A stretch of DNA of 64,000 bases from Lachnospiraceae bacterium (GCA_017462755.1 JAFTQM010000045.1:62001-126000), one strand, 5' to 3'. Positions 42,536-52,604 are shown, numbered from the stretch's first letter. Notes: a model not told the origin generated them from the sequence alone. Made by a program: numbers and translations.

Positions 42536-45500
42536 TTGAAGGAAAAGATAGAGCAATTATCAAAAGGAAAATTTGAATATCAGCTGCCGAAGCTTCAAGC
42601 ATCGGAGAATGAGCTTATCATTCGTGCGACCGCAGGAAAAAGCTTTATGGGAAGCTTTTGCATTTCCAACAGCAAACAGCGCAGAATGAAGGGTGTCATA
42701 TATTCGGACAGTCAGCTGTTTCAGCTGGAAAAAACACAGTTTGTCGGAGAGGACAATGAGATTCCGTATATCTTTCATGCGGAGTATGCGAAGGTGGGCG
42801 AAAAGTTTTCGGGAAATCTGCATCTGGTTACGGACGCGGGTGAGCTTAGTCTGCCGTATGAAGTAAGAATCGGTGTTCCGTGTCTTCAGACCTCCATTGG
42901 AGAAGTGCGTGATTTGTATCAGTTCGCCAGTCTTGCAAAGGCAAATTGGGAGGAGGCAGAGTCATTTTTCTTTTCCGAGGAATTCGAGCGCACGCTGTTT
43001 TACCACGATGAACGTTTTCTGCTTTTGTATCGTATGCTTGTAGCGACGGGCAAAAAGGGACAGGCAATGGAGGAATTTCTGGTAGCGACCGGCAAAAAAG
43101 CGCCGGTATCGGTGGAGCTGGAAACAAAAAAATTCTCCTATCAGGCAGGCAGCTACAGCTTTATGGACCGAATTGTTCTGAAAAAAAGCGGTTGGGGCTA
43201 CGCGCAATTTGCAGTGACTGCGGATGCACCGTTTGTCCAGCTGGAACGCTCGCAGTTTTGCGCAGAGGATTTTGTAAATAATCGATTGGAAATCGGTTTT
43301 GTTATAGAGACAGGGGAGATGCGGGGCGGAATGCATTCGGCGCGCATTCGCATCAGCTCGGTCAAAAAAGAAATGGAAGTGCCGGTGGTATGCTATTGTG
43401 AGCGGAAGCATTCGGAGGAGAAGAAAAGTCGTCAAAGGCTTCGCTTGGCAGAATATCGGCTTGTTCGAAACTATTTGGAATTTCGGAGCGGTCAAAAGAG
43501 CTTAAAACAATATCTGAGCGATGCAGAGGCGAGTCTGCTGGTCTACCAGACCGAGGAGGTATCGCAGGAACAGAGACTTTTGACCCGTTTTTATCAGATA
43601 CATATCTGGCAGGCGGCAGGCAAGGATGCCGCAGCAAGAAATGCAATGCAGGCAGTGCAGGAAAATGGAGCGGAGGCGCTTGCGGTATATCCGGAAGCGC
43701 AGGCTGCGTATTATTATCTGGCTGCGATGCAGAAACGGCCGGAGCTTTCGGCAGATGAAGCAGCAGAAAAGATAAAAGCATTGTATCAGCAGCATCCGGA
43801 CAGCTGGTTGCTCTTATGGTTTTTGCTTTATCTGGACAAGGATTACAGTGACAGAAAACGGCGTTATGAGGCGTTGCGGCAGCATAAGGGCGGTCAAAAT
43901 AACAATCCGCTGCTTTTGTTTGAGGCGCTTTGCTGTCTGAGAGAGGAACCGGCATTATTAAAGTCGTTGGAGCGGTTTGAATTATTGCTGCTTCAGTTTG
44001 CAATCGACTATCGTTATCTGAATGATGGCATTCGCAGACAGCTGGTATTTTTGGGAGCAAGAGAGAAGAGTATGCAGCCATTGCTTTACCGGATTTTGAC
44101 GGAGGTGTACCAGCAGAATCCGAGCAAGGAGCTGCTGACGGTAATCTGTACCCTGATTATCCGCAATGGCGAAAAGCTGCCGCGTTATTTTCCGTGGCTG
44201 AAGCTCGGTGTAATTGAGCAGCTGCGGATTACCGAGCTGATGGAATTTTATCTTTACTGTATGGAGGAGGATGCGTCGGAGTTGCTTCACCCGAGCGTGT
44301 ACACCTATTTTGCATACAATAGTGAAATCAGTGCGCGAAAGAGGGCGTTGCTGTATGCATCTCTGATTCGTGCAAAGAAAGAGAATTTGACGGTATACCG
44401 GACGTATCAGCCAAGGATGGAGCAGTTTGCGATGGAGCAGCTGCGTGCGGGCAATATCAGTCACAATCTTGCGATACTTTATCAGGATATTTTTGCGGAG
44501 GAATTCCCGAAGGGAGAATGTCGGGATATGCTTCCGGTGTTGAATTTTACGACAGAGCTGAAGCTTTCCGCTACGCAGCCGCAGAGTGTGTGCGTAGCAC
44601 ATTCGGAGGAGGATGTTGCGATTCTGCCGTTCCGTGCAGAGGGTACCCTTCTCACTGTGTATTCGGAGGATGCGGAGATTTTTCTGGTGGATGCAGACGG
44701 CTGCTACTATCCGATACGAAATCTGGACCGCAAGCATGGCGGGGAATATGAGGTTTCGATGAATCGGCTGCTTTCGCTGGACCGCTATCTGTGGGACTGC
44801 TTTGAGGCAGGCTGCGAGGATTTGCGTTTGCTGGTACACATGGAAGAGGAAGCAACGAGGTATCAAAAATATAGCGGACAGGCCTTTGAGATTTATAGGC
44901 GGCTGGTAAAGCTGCCACAGCTGCCGCAGAAGCGTCGCAATACCTATGTTAAGGCATTGCTTGAGCATTATTATGAGAACTTTGAAGGCGAAGCCTTCGA
45001 GCATTATCTGAAGCAAATTTCGCTGGATTTGCTGGAAGCCGGAGAACGAAGCAAGGTAATCAATTATCTGCTGATGCGCGGCTTTGACGAAGAAGCGATG
45101 CAGGCAATGAAAAAATACGGAACGGACGGAATTGATGTACGTCGGATATCCAAGCTGGTGTATCGCAGATTGTATGATATGGAGCGCTTGGAGCCGGATG
45201 CCTTTTTGTTAGAGCTGGCACAATATGTATTTGAGTGTGGAAAATATGAGCTGTTGGTGTTGGAATATCTGACGAAGTATTATTATGGTTCGACGGAGCG
45301 GATGTTTGCCATTTGGAAGGCGGCGAAGCACGAGGAACTGGATACCGTAGAGCTGGAGGAAAGCCTGCTCGGACAGATGCTATTTGCAGAGGCTTATATC
45401 GCGCAGGCGGATGCCGTGTTTATGAGTTATTATCAGCGGGGCATGAACCGCAAGCTGATTCGTGCCTATTTGTCTTATCATGCTTACAAATATCTGCTTT

Positions 45501-46114
45501 GGGACCGTATTGTATCGGGAGAGCTGTTCGAAATCATGGAGCGGGAGGTTTCCATGGAAGAGAATGAGGTATGTACGCTGGCATTGCTCAAGGCATATTC
45601 CGCGGAGGATGCACTGACGGAAAAGCAGATGAAGTTTGTGGATTATAAGCTGCACGGAATTCTGAAAAAGGGGATTTTTCTTCCGTTTTTCCGTCGCTTT
45701 GCGAAGCTTATCCGAATGAAGGAGCGTTTATTGGAGCGCTTCTATGTGGAATACCGGACGAATCCGGACTGGAACGTAAAGATTCATTATCGGCTCGGAA
45801 GTGAAAATGATTTTCATGTAGAGGAAATGAAGAATCAATGCTATGGCATTTATGTAAAGGACTTTTTACTTTTCGAAGCAGAGAGCTTGCAGTATTATAT
45901 TACAGAGGAGCAGGACGGGGAAGAGGTGTTGACCGAGAGTAAGACGGTTCTGATGGACTCGCAGCTCTCAGAGAGCAGCAATGCCCGGATGGAGCAGCTG
46001 AATCTGATTCTTTCGGCAAATCGGATGCAGGAGGATGCAACGGTATTAGACCTGCTGGAGCGTTATCTATTGCTGGAGGGTGAGAAGGAGCGGCTGTTTC
46101 AGGGAATTGAGTAA
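42536..46114 (+). CDS. Very large DUF5717-like protein, first gene of the four-gene cassette
   Basis: The 1192-residue protein of unknown function resembles DUF5717 by length, composition and gene order; this identification is from memory. Residues about 1-300 look beta-rich, perhaps two Ig-like domains (ELIIRATAGKSFMGSFCISN and FQLEKTQFVGEDNEIPY). Residues about 310-1000 are almost all helical, with many Tyr/Leu/Ala-rich repeats like TPR or alpha-solenoid units. A beta-rich part returns near 690-760 and at the C-terminus. No signal peptide or transmembrane helix is apparent, so a cytoplasmic scaffold is plausible. The start is TTG 42536, ten bases after GAGGT; the only nearby ATG is in another frame. 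It is probably co-transcribed with the three next genes. Confidence 0.7.
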   Translation: MKEKIEQLSKGKFEYQLPKLQASENELIIRATAGKSFMGSFCISNSKQRRMKGVIYSDSQLFQLEKTQFVGEDNEIPYIFHAEYAKVGEKFSGNLHLVTDAGELSLPYEVRIGVPCLQTSIGEVRDLYQFASLAKANWEEAESFFFSEEFERTLFYHDERFLLLYRMLVATGKKGQAMEEFLVATGKKAPVSVELETKKFSYQAGSYSFMDRIVLKKSGWGYAQFAVTADAPFVQLERSQFCAEDFVNNRLEIGFVIETGEMRGGMHSARIRISSVKKEMEVPVVCYCERKHSEEKKSRQRLRLAEYRLVRNYLEFRSGQKSLKQYLSDAEASLLVYQTEEVSQEQRLLTRFYQIHIWQAAGKDAAARNAMQAVQENGAEALAVYPEAQAAYYYLAAMQKRPELSADEAAEKIKALYQQHPDSWLLLWFLLYLDKDYSDRKRRYEALRQHKGGQNNNPLLLFEALCCLREEPALLKSLERFELLLLQFAIDYRYLNDGIRRQLVFLGAREKSMQPLLYRILTEVYQQNPSKELLTVICTLIIRNGEKLPRYFPWLKLGVIEQLRITELMEFYLYCMEEDASELLHPSVYTYFAYNSEISARKRALLYASLIRAKKENLTVYRTYQPRMEQFAMEQLRAGNISHNLAILYQDIFAEEFPKGECRDMLPVLNFTTELKLSATQPQSVCVAHSEEDVAILPFRAEGTLLTVYSEDAEIFLVDADGCYYPIRNLDRKHGGEYEVSMNRLLSLDRYLWDCFEAGCEDLRLLVHMEEEATRYQKYSGQAFEIYRRLVKLPQLPQKRRNTYVKALLEHYYENFEGEAFEHYLKQISLDLLEAGERSKVINYLLMRGFDEEAMQAMKKYGTDGIDVRRISKLVYRRLYDMERLEPDAFLLELAQYVFECGKYELLVLEYLTKYYYGSTERMFAIWKAAKHEELDTVELEESLLGQMLFAEAYIAQADAVFMSYYQRGMNRKLIRAYLSYHAYKYLLWDRIVSGELFEIMEREVSMEENEVCTLALLKAYSAEDALTEKQMKFVDYKLHGILKKGIFLPFFRRFAKLIRMKERLLERFYVEYRTNPDWNVKIHYRLGSENDFHVEEMKNQCYGIYVKDFLLFEAESLQYYITEEQDGEEVLTESKTVLMDSQLSESSNARMEQLNLILSANRMQEDATVLDLLERYLLLEGEKERLFQGIE

Positions 46115-46179
46115 ATAAGAGAAGGCGAAAAGAACGCCTGACAGTTTGCAATATTGCAGCAAGAAAGGGGGGACAGGCA

Positions 46180-47424
46180 TTGTCAGAGGAAAATTTTTTT
46201 GGACTGGATTTGGGAGAAGAGATGACTCAGCTTAGCTGGTACAGTCCGCGGCATCAGGCACCGGAATCTGTCAGTCTGTCCGGAAAGGAACAGGAGTTTT
46301 TGTTTCCGACGTTGCTCTGTTATCGCGCACAGGCGCAGGAATGGCTAGCGGGTGAGGATGCGTTACGAATGGCGGCAAGAGGCGGCGAGCTGGTGCGCGG
46401 TCTGCTTGGGAAGCTGCGCCGGAAGGAGCCGGTATTGGTCGGCGAGCAGAGTATTTTGCCGGAACTGTTGATGGAGCGTTATCTGAAGAGTGTTTTGGAA
46501 CTGCTGCGTCTGCGCTGTGGGGCAGCCAAGCTTACCTGTATGGCAGTGACTGCACCGGGAATGGATGAGGAGCTTCGAACGACTCTGCTGCAAATTTTTC
46601 TTACGCTTGGGATAAAGGAAGAGCAGCTGATATTTTTGAACCGGACGGAATGCTTTATGTATTATACCATTCATACCAAGCCGGAGCTGTGGACCAATGA
46701 CGTAGCATTGTTTGATTATGACGGAGAGCATTTTTATTATGATCGCCTGTCATTTGCAAGAAAACGGAAGCCGATTGCGGTTACTGCAGAGCACATGGAT
46801 TTTACCGGGGAACTGGAGCAGCAGCGGCAGCATGGCAGTGATGAGGAACGGAGGGCGTACTGGTTTTATGAGATGGCAATGAAGCAGTTTCATAAGCAGT
46901 ATATCACGACCGTATATGTAACCGGGCTTGGGTTTGAAGGCGGCTGGGCAGGAGATGCCTTAAAAAAGCTTTGTAACGGCAGACGAGTCTTTCAGGGGCA
47001 AAATTTATACACCAAGGGTGCCTGTTATGCGGCAAGAATGATTTTTTTGGGCTTGCGCAAGGATTATATGTTTTTGTTCGGAGATATGATTACGGAAAGT
47101 ATAGCGCTGTGTGTGTATAAGGATACGCGAAATGATTATTTGGAGCTGGCAAAGGTGGGGACACCGTATCAGCAGGTGCATACCAAAATTCGTGTGATTC
47201 TGGATGCGACGGATGAACTGGAATTTTTGGTAGATGATATATTGAAAAAAGAATCGGTGCATGAGGTTATGATTTTGGAAAATCTGATGCAACGGGAAAA
47301 TAAAACGATTTGTCTGGAGCTGGAGCTTACTTATGTGGATCGGGATACACCGGTCGTGCGGGTGCGCGATATTGGTTTTATCGAGAAACAAAGCACCGCA
47401 AGAATTTGGGAACAGATACTTTAA
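46180..47424 (+). CDS. Actin/Hsp70-fold (ASKHA) protein resembling DUF5716
   Basis: The 414-residue protein shows the phosphate-1 loop of the actin-like ATPase superfamily at its N-terminus (FFGLDLGEEMTQLSW, residues 6-20). A second acidic loop, VALFDYDGEHFYYD, lies at about 173-187, and an adenosine-type motif, VYVTGLGFEGGW, at about 244. NLYTKGACYAARM near 275 corresponds to the helix after the nucleotide site. The usual glycines of the phosphate-2 loop are reduced, so ATPase activity is uncertain. It resembles the DUF5716 family that accompanies DUF5717. The start is TTG 46180, preceded by AAAGGGGGG seven bases upstream; no ATG alternative fits the loop at the N-terminus. Confidence 0.72.
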   Translation: MSEENFFGLDLGEEMTQLSWYSPRHQAPESVSLSGKEQEFLFPTLLCYRAQAQEWLAGEDALRMAARGGELVRGLLGKLRRKEPVLVGEQSILPELLMERYLKSVLELLRLRCGAAKLTCMAVTAPGMDEELRTTLLQIFLTLGIKEEQLIFLNRTECFMYYTIHTKPELWTNDVALFDYDGEHFYYDRLSFARKRKPIAVTAEHMDFTGELEQQRQHGSDEERRAYWFYEMAMKQFHKQYITTVYVTGLGFEGGWAGDALKKLCNGRRVFQGQNLYTKGACYAARMIFLGLRKDYMFLFGDMITESIALCVYKDTRNDYLELAKVGTPYQQVHTKIRVILDATDELEFLVDDILKKESVHEVMILENLMQRENKTICLELELTYVDRDTPVVRVRDIGFIEKQSTARIWEQIL

Positions 47425-47469
47425 GGGCTGTGTCGGATAGGAGCAGCCTGTCAGGAAAGGAGGAAGGAT

Positions 47470-48309
47470 ATGGGAAAAGTAATTCTGTGTGTCGGAAGAG
47501 AAGCCGAGCAGCCGTATGTGCTGCAAACGCTGAATGTGAGTATCCGCAATATGGAAGAGCTGTGTTACATGATTTACCGGAATCCGACCTCGATACAAGA
47601 AGAGCTGTTTCGACCGGAGCTGTATGAGTACATCGGAGCAGAGCTTGGGATGCCGGAGCGTGCGGCATACTTGAAGGAGCTGCTTCATACACATGCCGGA
47701 GCCAAGGATATGATGGTAGCCATCTTTTGCAGCACGGATTATTACAGTGAAGCAGAGATTAAGGCAGTATTGGCAGAATATGATGCTTATTTTCAATTAA
47801 AGCCGGTAGAGCGGCGGAAGCGGGATGCGGACCGAATGCTGCGGGAGAAGCGTTGGCAGGAGGCATCCGCGATTTATCAGGATATTTTGGATTCGGAGGA
47901 TGTGCTGGAGTTAAAGGATGCCGATTACGGTAAGCTGCTGCACAATCTGGCAGTGCTGGAGGCGCATGGCGGCAATTTGAAGGAAGCATCCAAGCTTTGG
48001 CGGGATGCATATGAGCGAAGCCGTGAGGAGGAATCCTTAAAGCAGTACCTGTTGGCTTTAAAGCTACTGGGAAAGGAGAAGCTATTAGACCAGGAGCTAA
48101 AGTTTTTTATGCCGCGCAGGGAATTGATTGAGCAGATGCAGAAGGATTTGTATCTGGCGCGGGAGGCGGCGGAGCGGACACCGGAATACCGGGAGTTAGA
48201 ACGTCTGCGTGAACTGTATGAGCAGGGGAAAATCAAGGAATATTATCAAGGGATGGATGCGTTGCTGGAACGCTTGAAGCAGCAGTGCCGGGAGTGTATG
48301 CAGCTTTAA
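47470..48309 (+). CDS. TPR-containing cytoplasmic protein of the cassette
   Basis: The 279-residue protein has an N-terminal region of about 110 residues beginning GKVILCVGREAEQPYVL, which is a well-conserved-looking opener, and a helical TPR-like part (about 115-205: RWQEASAIYQDILD and AVLEAHGGNLKEASKLWRDA). The C-terminus is charged and coiled-coil-like (AREAAERTPEYRELERL). No membrane segment was found. The start ATG follows AAAGGAGGAAGGAT. It lies 45 bp after the ASKHA gene and 57 bp before the coiled-coil gene, consistent with one transcript. Protein-protein scaffolding is inferred. Confidence 0.72.
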   Translation: MGKVILCVGREAEQPYVLQTLNVSIRNMEELCYMIYRNPTSIQEELFRPELYEYIGAELGMPERAAYLKELLHTHAGAKDMMVAIFCSTDYYSEAEIKAVLAEYDAYFQLKPVERRKRDADRMLREKRWQEASAIYQDILDSEDVLELKDADYGKLLHNLAVLEAHGGNLKEASKLWRDAYERSREEESLKQYLLALKLLGKEKLLDQELKFFMPRRELIEQMQKDLYLAREAAERTPEYRELERLRELYEQGKIKEYYQGMDALLERLKQQCRECMQL

Positions 48310-48366
48310 GGCGGAGGGATGCCGCTAAAAGGTATCGGAACGGCATAGCGCAGAAACGAGGACAAC

Positions 48367-49530
48367 ATGTGGAATAGAAAGAAAAAGAGAAAGAAAAGTG
48401 AAGCAGCCGGTGATATGAAGGAAATGGTGCGGCAGCTGAAACGAAGCAAGAAGGGGCTTGGCCGTGAAGAGCTGGAGGAGATTGTGACCGGAGCCTGCGA
48501 GCAGCTTGGTGATTTGAATCGCCAGATTGTGTTTGCGCAGCAGGAGTATGAGGCGGTAACCGCATATCTGACGGACATGCAAAAGATTGACCGGATGGAA
48601 GGAAAGACGCGTCAGGAAATCAATGACGCGGCGCGAAATATCATCAATCTGAACCGGGAGCGCAATCATTTTCAGAACAACGGCACTCGCATCAATGCGG
48701 AGCAGTATTGGATTATGGAGCGGTATGAAAAGGAGATTCCGAAGGAGCTTGACCATATTTATGAGCAGGAACAGTATCGCAGTCTGGTAGAGTCCGATTT
48801 GCGTCAGTTGGAGGGCGAGCGGGGCGTGATTCTCTACGAAAAGGAGCAGGCAGAGGACAAGAAAAGTGTGTTGCAAAAGATTGCGATTGCTACCATCAGT
48901 CTGGTCGTACTGCTGTTTTTGACACTGCTATTTGTCGGAAATATTACGGAAACGAACATGACGCTGCCGCTTTTGATGACAACAGCACTTGCAGTGATTG
49001 TGGCGGTGTATATTGTGCTGACGGCGTCCAAATGTGACCATACCATCAAGGCATCGGAGTATCGTATGAACCGGGTCATCCAGCTGGTCAATAAGGTCAA
49101 AATCAAGCTGGTAAATTGTGCGGGCAGTCTGGACTACATTTATGAAAAATATCAGGTGGAGAGCTATCAGGAGCTGCAATGGCTGTGGGAGCGTTATGTA
49201 AAGACGCGAGATGAGGAGCGCCGCTATCGCAAGAGTGCGGAGCTATTGAGCCACAATCAGGAGCAGCTGGTACAGTTGTTAAAGAAAGAGGAGCTGGCAG
49301 ACCCGGATATCTGGATTTATCAGCTGGATGCCCTGCTGGATGAGAAGGAAATGGTGGAAATCAGACACCATCTGAATACCAGACGGCAAAAAATCAGAGA
49401 ACGTCTGGAGTTTAACCAAAAGCAGGAGGAGCAGTGTACGGCAGAACTGCTTGCATTGCGGGACAGCCAGCCGGCATATCGTGATTTGATTGAACGGATA
49501 CTCGGTGAATACGGAATAGCAAGAAATTAG
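48367..49530 (+). CDS. Coiled-coil membrane protein with two transmembrane helices, last cassette gene
   Basis: The 387-residue protein begins with a very basic stretch (NRKKKRKKSE). A long coiled coil covers residues about 15-170, and two transmembrane helices follow at about 174-196 (IAIATISLVVLLFLTLLF) and 200-222 (LPLLMTTALAVIVAVYIVL). A second coiled coil runs from about 230 to the end. The hairpin membrane topology would leave both coiled coils in the cytoplasm. I do not recognise a named family. As the only membrane protein in the cassette it probably anchors the DUF5717-like, ASKHA and TPR proteins to the envelope. Confidence 0.75.
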   Translation: MWNRKKKRKKSEAAGDMKEMVRQLKRSKKGLGREELEEIVTGACEQLGDLNRQIVFAQQEYEAVTAYLTDMQKIDRMEGKTRQEINDAARNIINLNRERNHFQNNGTRINAEQYWIMERYEKEIPKELDHIYEQEQYRSLVESDLRQLEGERGVILYEKEQAEDKKSVLQKIAIATISLVVLLFLTLLFVGNITETNMTLPLLMTTALAVIVAVYIVLTASKCDHTIKASEYRMNRVIQLVNKVKIKLVNCAGSLDYIYEKYQVESYQELQWLWERYVKTRDEERRYRKSAELLSHNQEQLVQLLKKEELADPDIWIYQLDALLDEKEMVEIRHHLNTRRQKIRERLEFNQKQEEQCTAELLALRDSQPAYRDLIERILGEYGIARN

Positions 49531-49533
49531 CTC

Positions 49534-49562
49534 TTGACAATCTGTGAAACTTTGCTTAAGAT
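49534..49562 (+). promoter_or_regulatory. Promoter of the T-box/valS transcript
   Basis: TTGACA (49534-49539) and TAAGAT (49557-49562) are spaced by 17 bp, starting right after the preceding stop codon. Confidence 0.62.
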
Positions 49563-49581
49563 AATATAGAATACGTGAAAT

Positions 49582-49828
49582 GTAGTGCGAAAGAGGAGTA
49601 CATCGGGAAAGCTGGCAGAGAGAATGACCCATTGGCTGGAAGGTTGTTTCAGGAGAACCGGTAGAAGGTAGCTTTCAAACAGAGCTTCTGAACTCATAGT
49701 AGGAGGTTACGGGAGGTCCCGTTACAGACTAGGTGCTTACGGTGGTGACTGTGAGCATGAGAGGCAATATGATTGCGAATTAAGGTGGTACCACGGTTCT
49801 TCGTCCTTAGAGACGAGGAACCTTTTTT
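49582..49828 (+). promoter_or_regulatory. T-box leader controlling valS
   Basis: The leader has the purine-rich stem I opening (AAAGAGGAGTACA), an AGAGAGAATGACC turn, and the canonical T-box AAGGTGGTACCACGG at 49782-49796, which binds the tRNA acceptor end in the antiterminator. A terminator follows (GGTTCTTCGTC with GACGAGGAACC, then TTTTTT, 49795-49828). Uncharged tRNA-Val should favour readthrough. A GTA at 49699-49701 is a candidate valine specifier, but I could not fold stem I with enough certainty to assign it. Confidence 0.95.
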
Positions 49829-49851
49829 ATTTCATTTTTGGAGGTTAGATC

Positions 49852-52539
49852 ATGCAGAAAGAATTAGCAAAGAATTACGATCCAAAAGATATTGAGGATC
49901 GGTTGTATGACAAATGGGTAAGTAATAAGTATTTTCACGCAGAGCCGGATGAGACCAAGCAGCCATTCACTATCGTGATTCCGCCGCCAAACATCACCGG
50001 ACAGCTGCATATGGGTCACGCGCTGGACAATACGATGCAGGATATTCTGATTCGTTTTAAGAGAATGCAGGGCTTCAATACGCTTTGGCAGCCGGGAACG
50101 GACCATGCAAGTATTGCGACTGAGGTAAAGATTATCGAGCAGATGAAGAAGGAAGGCATCGATAAGGCGGACCTTGGCAGAGAGGGCTTTTTGAAGCGTG
50201 CTTGGGCTTGGAAGGAAGAGTACGGCGGACGTATCATCAGCCAGTTAAAGAAGCTCGGTTCCTCCTGTGATTGGGACAGAGAGCGCTTTACCATGGATGA
50301 GGGCTGCTCGAAGGCAGTCGAGGAAGTATTCTGCAAGATGCATGAGAAAGGTCTGATTTACAAGGGCTCCCGTATCGTAAACTGGTGTCCGGTATGTAAG
50401 ACCTCGATTTCGGATGCAGAGGTAGAGTATGAGGAGCAGGCAGGTCATTTCTGGCACATCAAGTATCCGGTAGTAGGTACGGATGAATTCTTAGAGTTTG
50501 CAACCACCCGTCCGGAAACGATGCTTGGTGATACTGCGGTAGCGGTACATCCGGAGGATGAGCGTTATCAGCATCTGATTGGCAAGACGGTAAAGATTCC
50601 GTTCGTAGACCGTGAGGTTCCGATTGTAGCAGACCATTATGTAGAGAAGGATTTCGGTACCGGTGTGGTAAAGATTACACCGGCACATGACCCGAACGAT
50701 TTTGAGGTAGGAAAGCGTCATAACCTGCCGGAAATCAATATTATGAATGACGATGCGACCATCAATGCTAGAGGTGGCAAGTTTGCCGGTATGGATCGCT
50801 ATGAGGCGAGAAAGCAGATTGTCAAGGAACTTGACGAGATGGGTCTGTTGGTTCGTATCGAGGACTATACACACAACGTAGGTACACATGACCGTTGTAA
50901 GACGACGGTAGAGCCGCTTATCAAGCAGCAGTGGTTCGTAAAGATGGACGAGCTGATTAAGCCTGCAGTGGATGCGGTTAAGAACAAGGAAATCGAGCTG
51001 ATTCCGGAGCGTATGGAGAAGGTTTATTTCAACTGGACCGACAATATCAAGGATTGGTGTATTTCCAGACAGCTTTGGTGGGGACATCGGATTCCGGCAT
51101 ATTACTGCGATGACTGCGGTGAGATTACCGTAGCAAAGACCGAGAATGCACCAAAGGTATGCCCGAAGTGCGGCGGCACACACCTGCGTCAGGATGAGGA
51201 TACGCTGGATACCTGGTTCTCATCGGCACTCTGGCCATTTTCGACCTTAGGCTGGCCGGAAAAGACCAAAGACCTCGAATATTTCTATCCGACGAGCGTG
51301 CTCGTAACCGGCTATGACATCATCTTCTTCTGGGTAATCCGTATGATTTTCTCGGGCTATGAGCAGATGAATGAGAAGCCGTTCAAGACCGTATTGTTCC
51401 ACGGCTTGGTTCGTGACTCTCAGGGTCGCAAGATGAGTAAGTCGTTAGGCAATGGTATTGACCCATTGGAGGTTATTGATAAGTATGGTGCGGATGCACT
51501 GAGATTTACGCTGATTACCGGTAATGCACCGGGTAACGATATGCGTTTCTACTGGGAGAGAGTAGAGGCAAGCCGTAACTTTGCAAACAAGGTATGGAAT
51601 GCTTCCCGTTTCATCATGATGAATATGACGCAGATGAAGGAGGCTGGTCTTGATCCGGCAGTAGAGAGCGTAGATGCAAAGGATTTGACGCTGGCAGACC
51701 GTTGGATTCTGTCCAAGGCAAATGAACTGGTACGCGATGTGACCGAGAATCTCGAAAAATACGAGATGGGTATCGCAGCACAGAAGATTTATGACTTCAT
51801 CTGGGAAGAGTTCTGTGACTGGTACATCGAAATGGTAAAGCCAAGATTGTACGGCGAGGATATGACCACAAAGACCGCAGCTATCTGGACTTTGAGAAAT
51901 GTACTTTCGACCGCATTAAAGCTGCTGCATCCATATATGCCGTTCGTAACCGAGGAAATTTTCTGCACGCTGCGTGAGATGGAGGGAGCATTGGATAAGG
52001 ACCCATCCATCATGATTTCCGATTGGCCGGTTTATTCTGAGGCGGCTCGCTTCGCAGACGAAGAGGAAGCGGTAGAACTGATGAAGGAGGCGGTAAAGGC
52101 AATCCGTAATGTGCGTACCGAGATGAATGTACCACCGAGCAGAAAGGCAACCGTTTATGTGGTTTCCGAGAGCGAGAAGGTACGTGGCATCTTTGAGGCA
52201 GGAAACGTATTCTTTGCGACGCTGGCATATGCAGGCGAAGTAAAAATTCAGGCGGATAAGACCGGTATTGATGATGATGCAGTTTCTGCAGTGATTCATC
52301 AGGCAGTCATTTATATGCCATTCGCAGACCTTGTAGACATTGCAAAGGAAATCGAGCGTCTGACGAAGGAAAAGGCGCGTCTGGAGGGTGAGTTGAAGCG
52401 TGTAAACGGCATGCTGGCAAATCCGAACTTTGTGAACAAGGCACCGCAGGCAAAGTTAGACGAAGAGAAGGCAAAGAAAGCAAAATACGAGGATATGATG
52501 GCTCAGGTAACCGAGCGTCTGGCTCATTTCGCAAAATAA
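49852..52539 (+). CDS. valS: Valyl-tRNA synthetase
   Basis: The 895-residue class Ia synthetase charges tRNA-Val. PPPNITGQLHMGHAL carries the HIGH-type motif (53-56) and GRKMSKSLGNG the KMSKS loop (527-531). An editing CP1 domain lies between (FATTRPETMLGDTAVAV), and a C-terminal coiled coil (EIERLTKEKARLEGELKRV) matches ValS. The ATG follows TTGGAGGTTAGATC and lies just after the T-box terminator. Confidence 0.97.
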   Translation: MQKELAKNYDPKDIEDRLYDKWVSNKYFHAEPDETKQPFTIVIPPPNITGQLHMGHALDNTMQDILIRFKRMQGFNTLWQPGTDHASIATEVKIIEQMKKEGIDKADLGREGFLKRAWAWKEEYGGRIISQLKKLGSSCDWDRERFTMDEGCSKAVEEVFCKMHEKGLIYKGSRIVNWCPVCKTSISDAEVEYEEQAGHFWHIKYPVVGTDEFLEFATTRPETMLGDTAVAVHPEDERYQHLIGKTVKIPFVDREVPIVADHYVEKDFGTGVVKITPAHDPNDFEVGKRHNLPEINIMNDDATINARGGKFAGMDRYEARKQIVKELDEMGLLVRIEDYTHNVGTHDRCKTTVEPLIKQQWFVKMDELIKPAVDAVKNKEIELIPERMEKVYFNWTDNIKDWCISRQLWWGHRIPAYYCDDCGEITVAKTENAPKVCPKCGGTHLRQDEDTLDTWFSSALWPFSTLGWPEKTKDLEYFYPTSVLVTGYDIIFFWVIRMIFSGYEQMNEKPFKTVLFHGLVRDSQGRKMSKSLGNGIDPLEVIDKYGADALRFTLITGNAPGNDMRFYWERVEASRNFANKVWNASRFIMMNMTQMKEAGLDPAVESVDAKDLTLADRWILSKANELVRDVTENLEKYEMGIAAQKIYDFIWEEFCDWYIEMVKPRLYGEDMTTKTAAIWTLRNVLSTALKLLHPYMPFVTEEIFCTLREMEGALDKDPSIMISDWPVYSEAARFADEEEAVELMKEAVKAIRNVRTEMNVPPSRKATVYVVSESEKVRGIFEAGNVFFATLAYAGEVKIQADKTGIDDDAVSAVIHQAVIYMPFADLVDIAKEIERLTKEKARLEGELKRVNGMLANPNFVNKAPQAKLDEEKAKKAKYEDMMAQVTERLAHFAK

Positions 52540-52552
52540 TCAAAAAAAACAG

Positions 52553-52594
52553 AAATACCGCCCTTTCACGAAGGTGTGAGGGTGGTATTTTTTT
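52553..52594 (+). terminator. Rho-independent terminator after valS
   Basis: AATACCGCCCTTTCAC pairs with GTGTGAGGGTGGTATT around GAAG, with a few wobble pairs, followed by a T7 run. Confidence 0.9.
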
Positions 52595-52604
52595 GTGGAA
52601 CCTA

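Noticed and set aside
42083..42602. Several overlapping open frames on both strands across the 70-bp repeats
   Set aside because: Their products only reflect the repeat (for example repeats of SLLFFARDARA-like strings), shift frame from unit to unit because 70 is not a multiple of 3, and lack coherent ribosome binding sites.
43982..45016. 344-codon minus-strand open frame inside the DUF5717-like gene
   Set aside because: Shadow of the plus-strand gene; no start signal and no recognisable domain.
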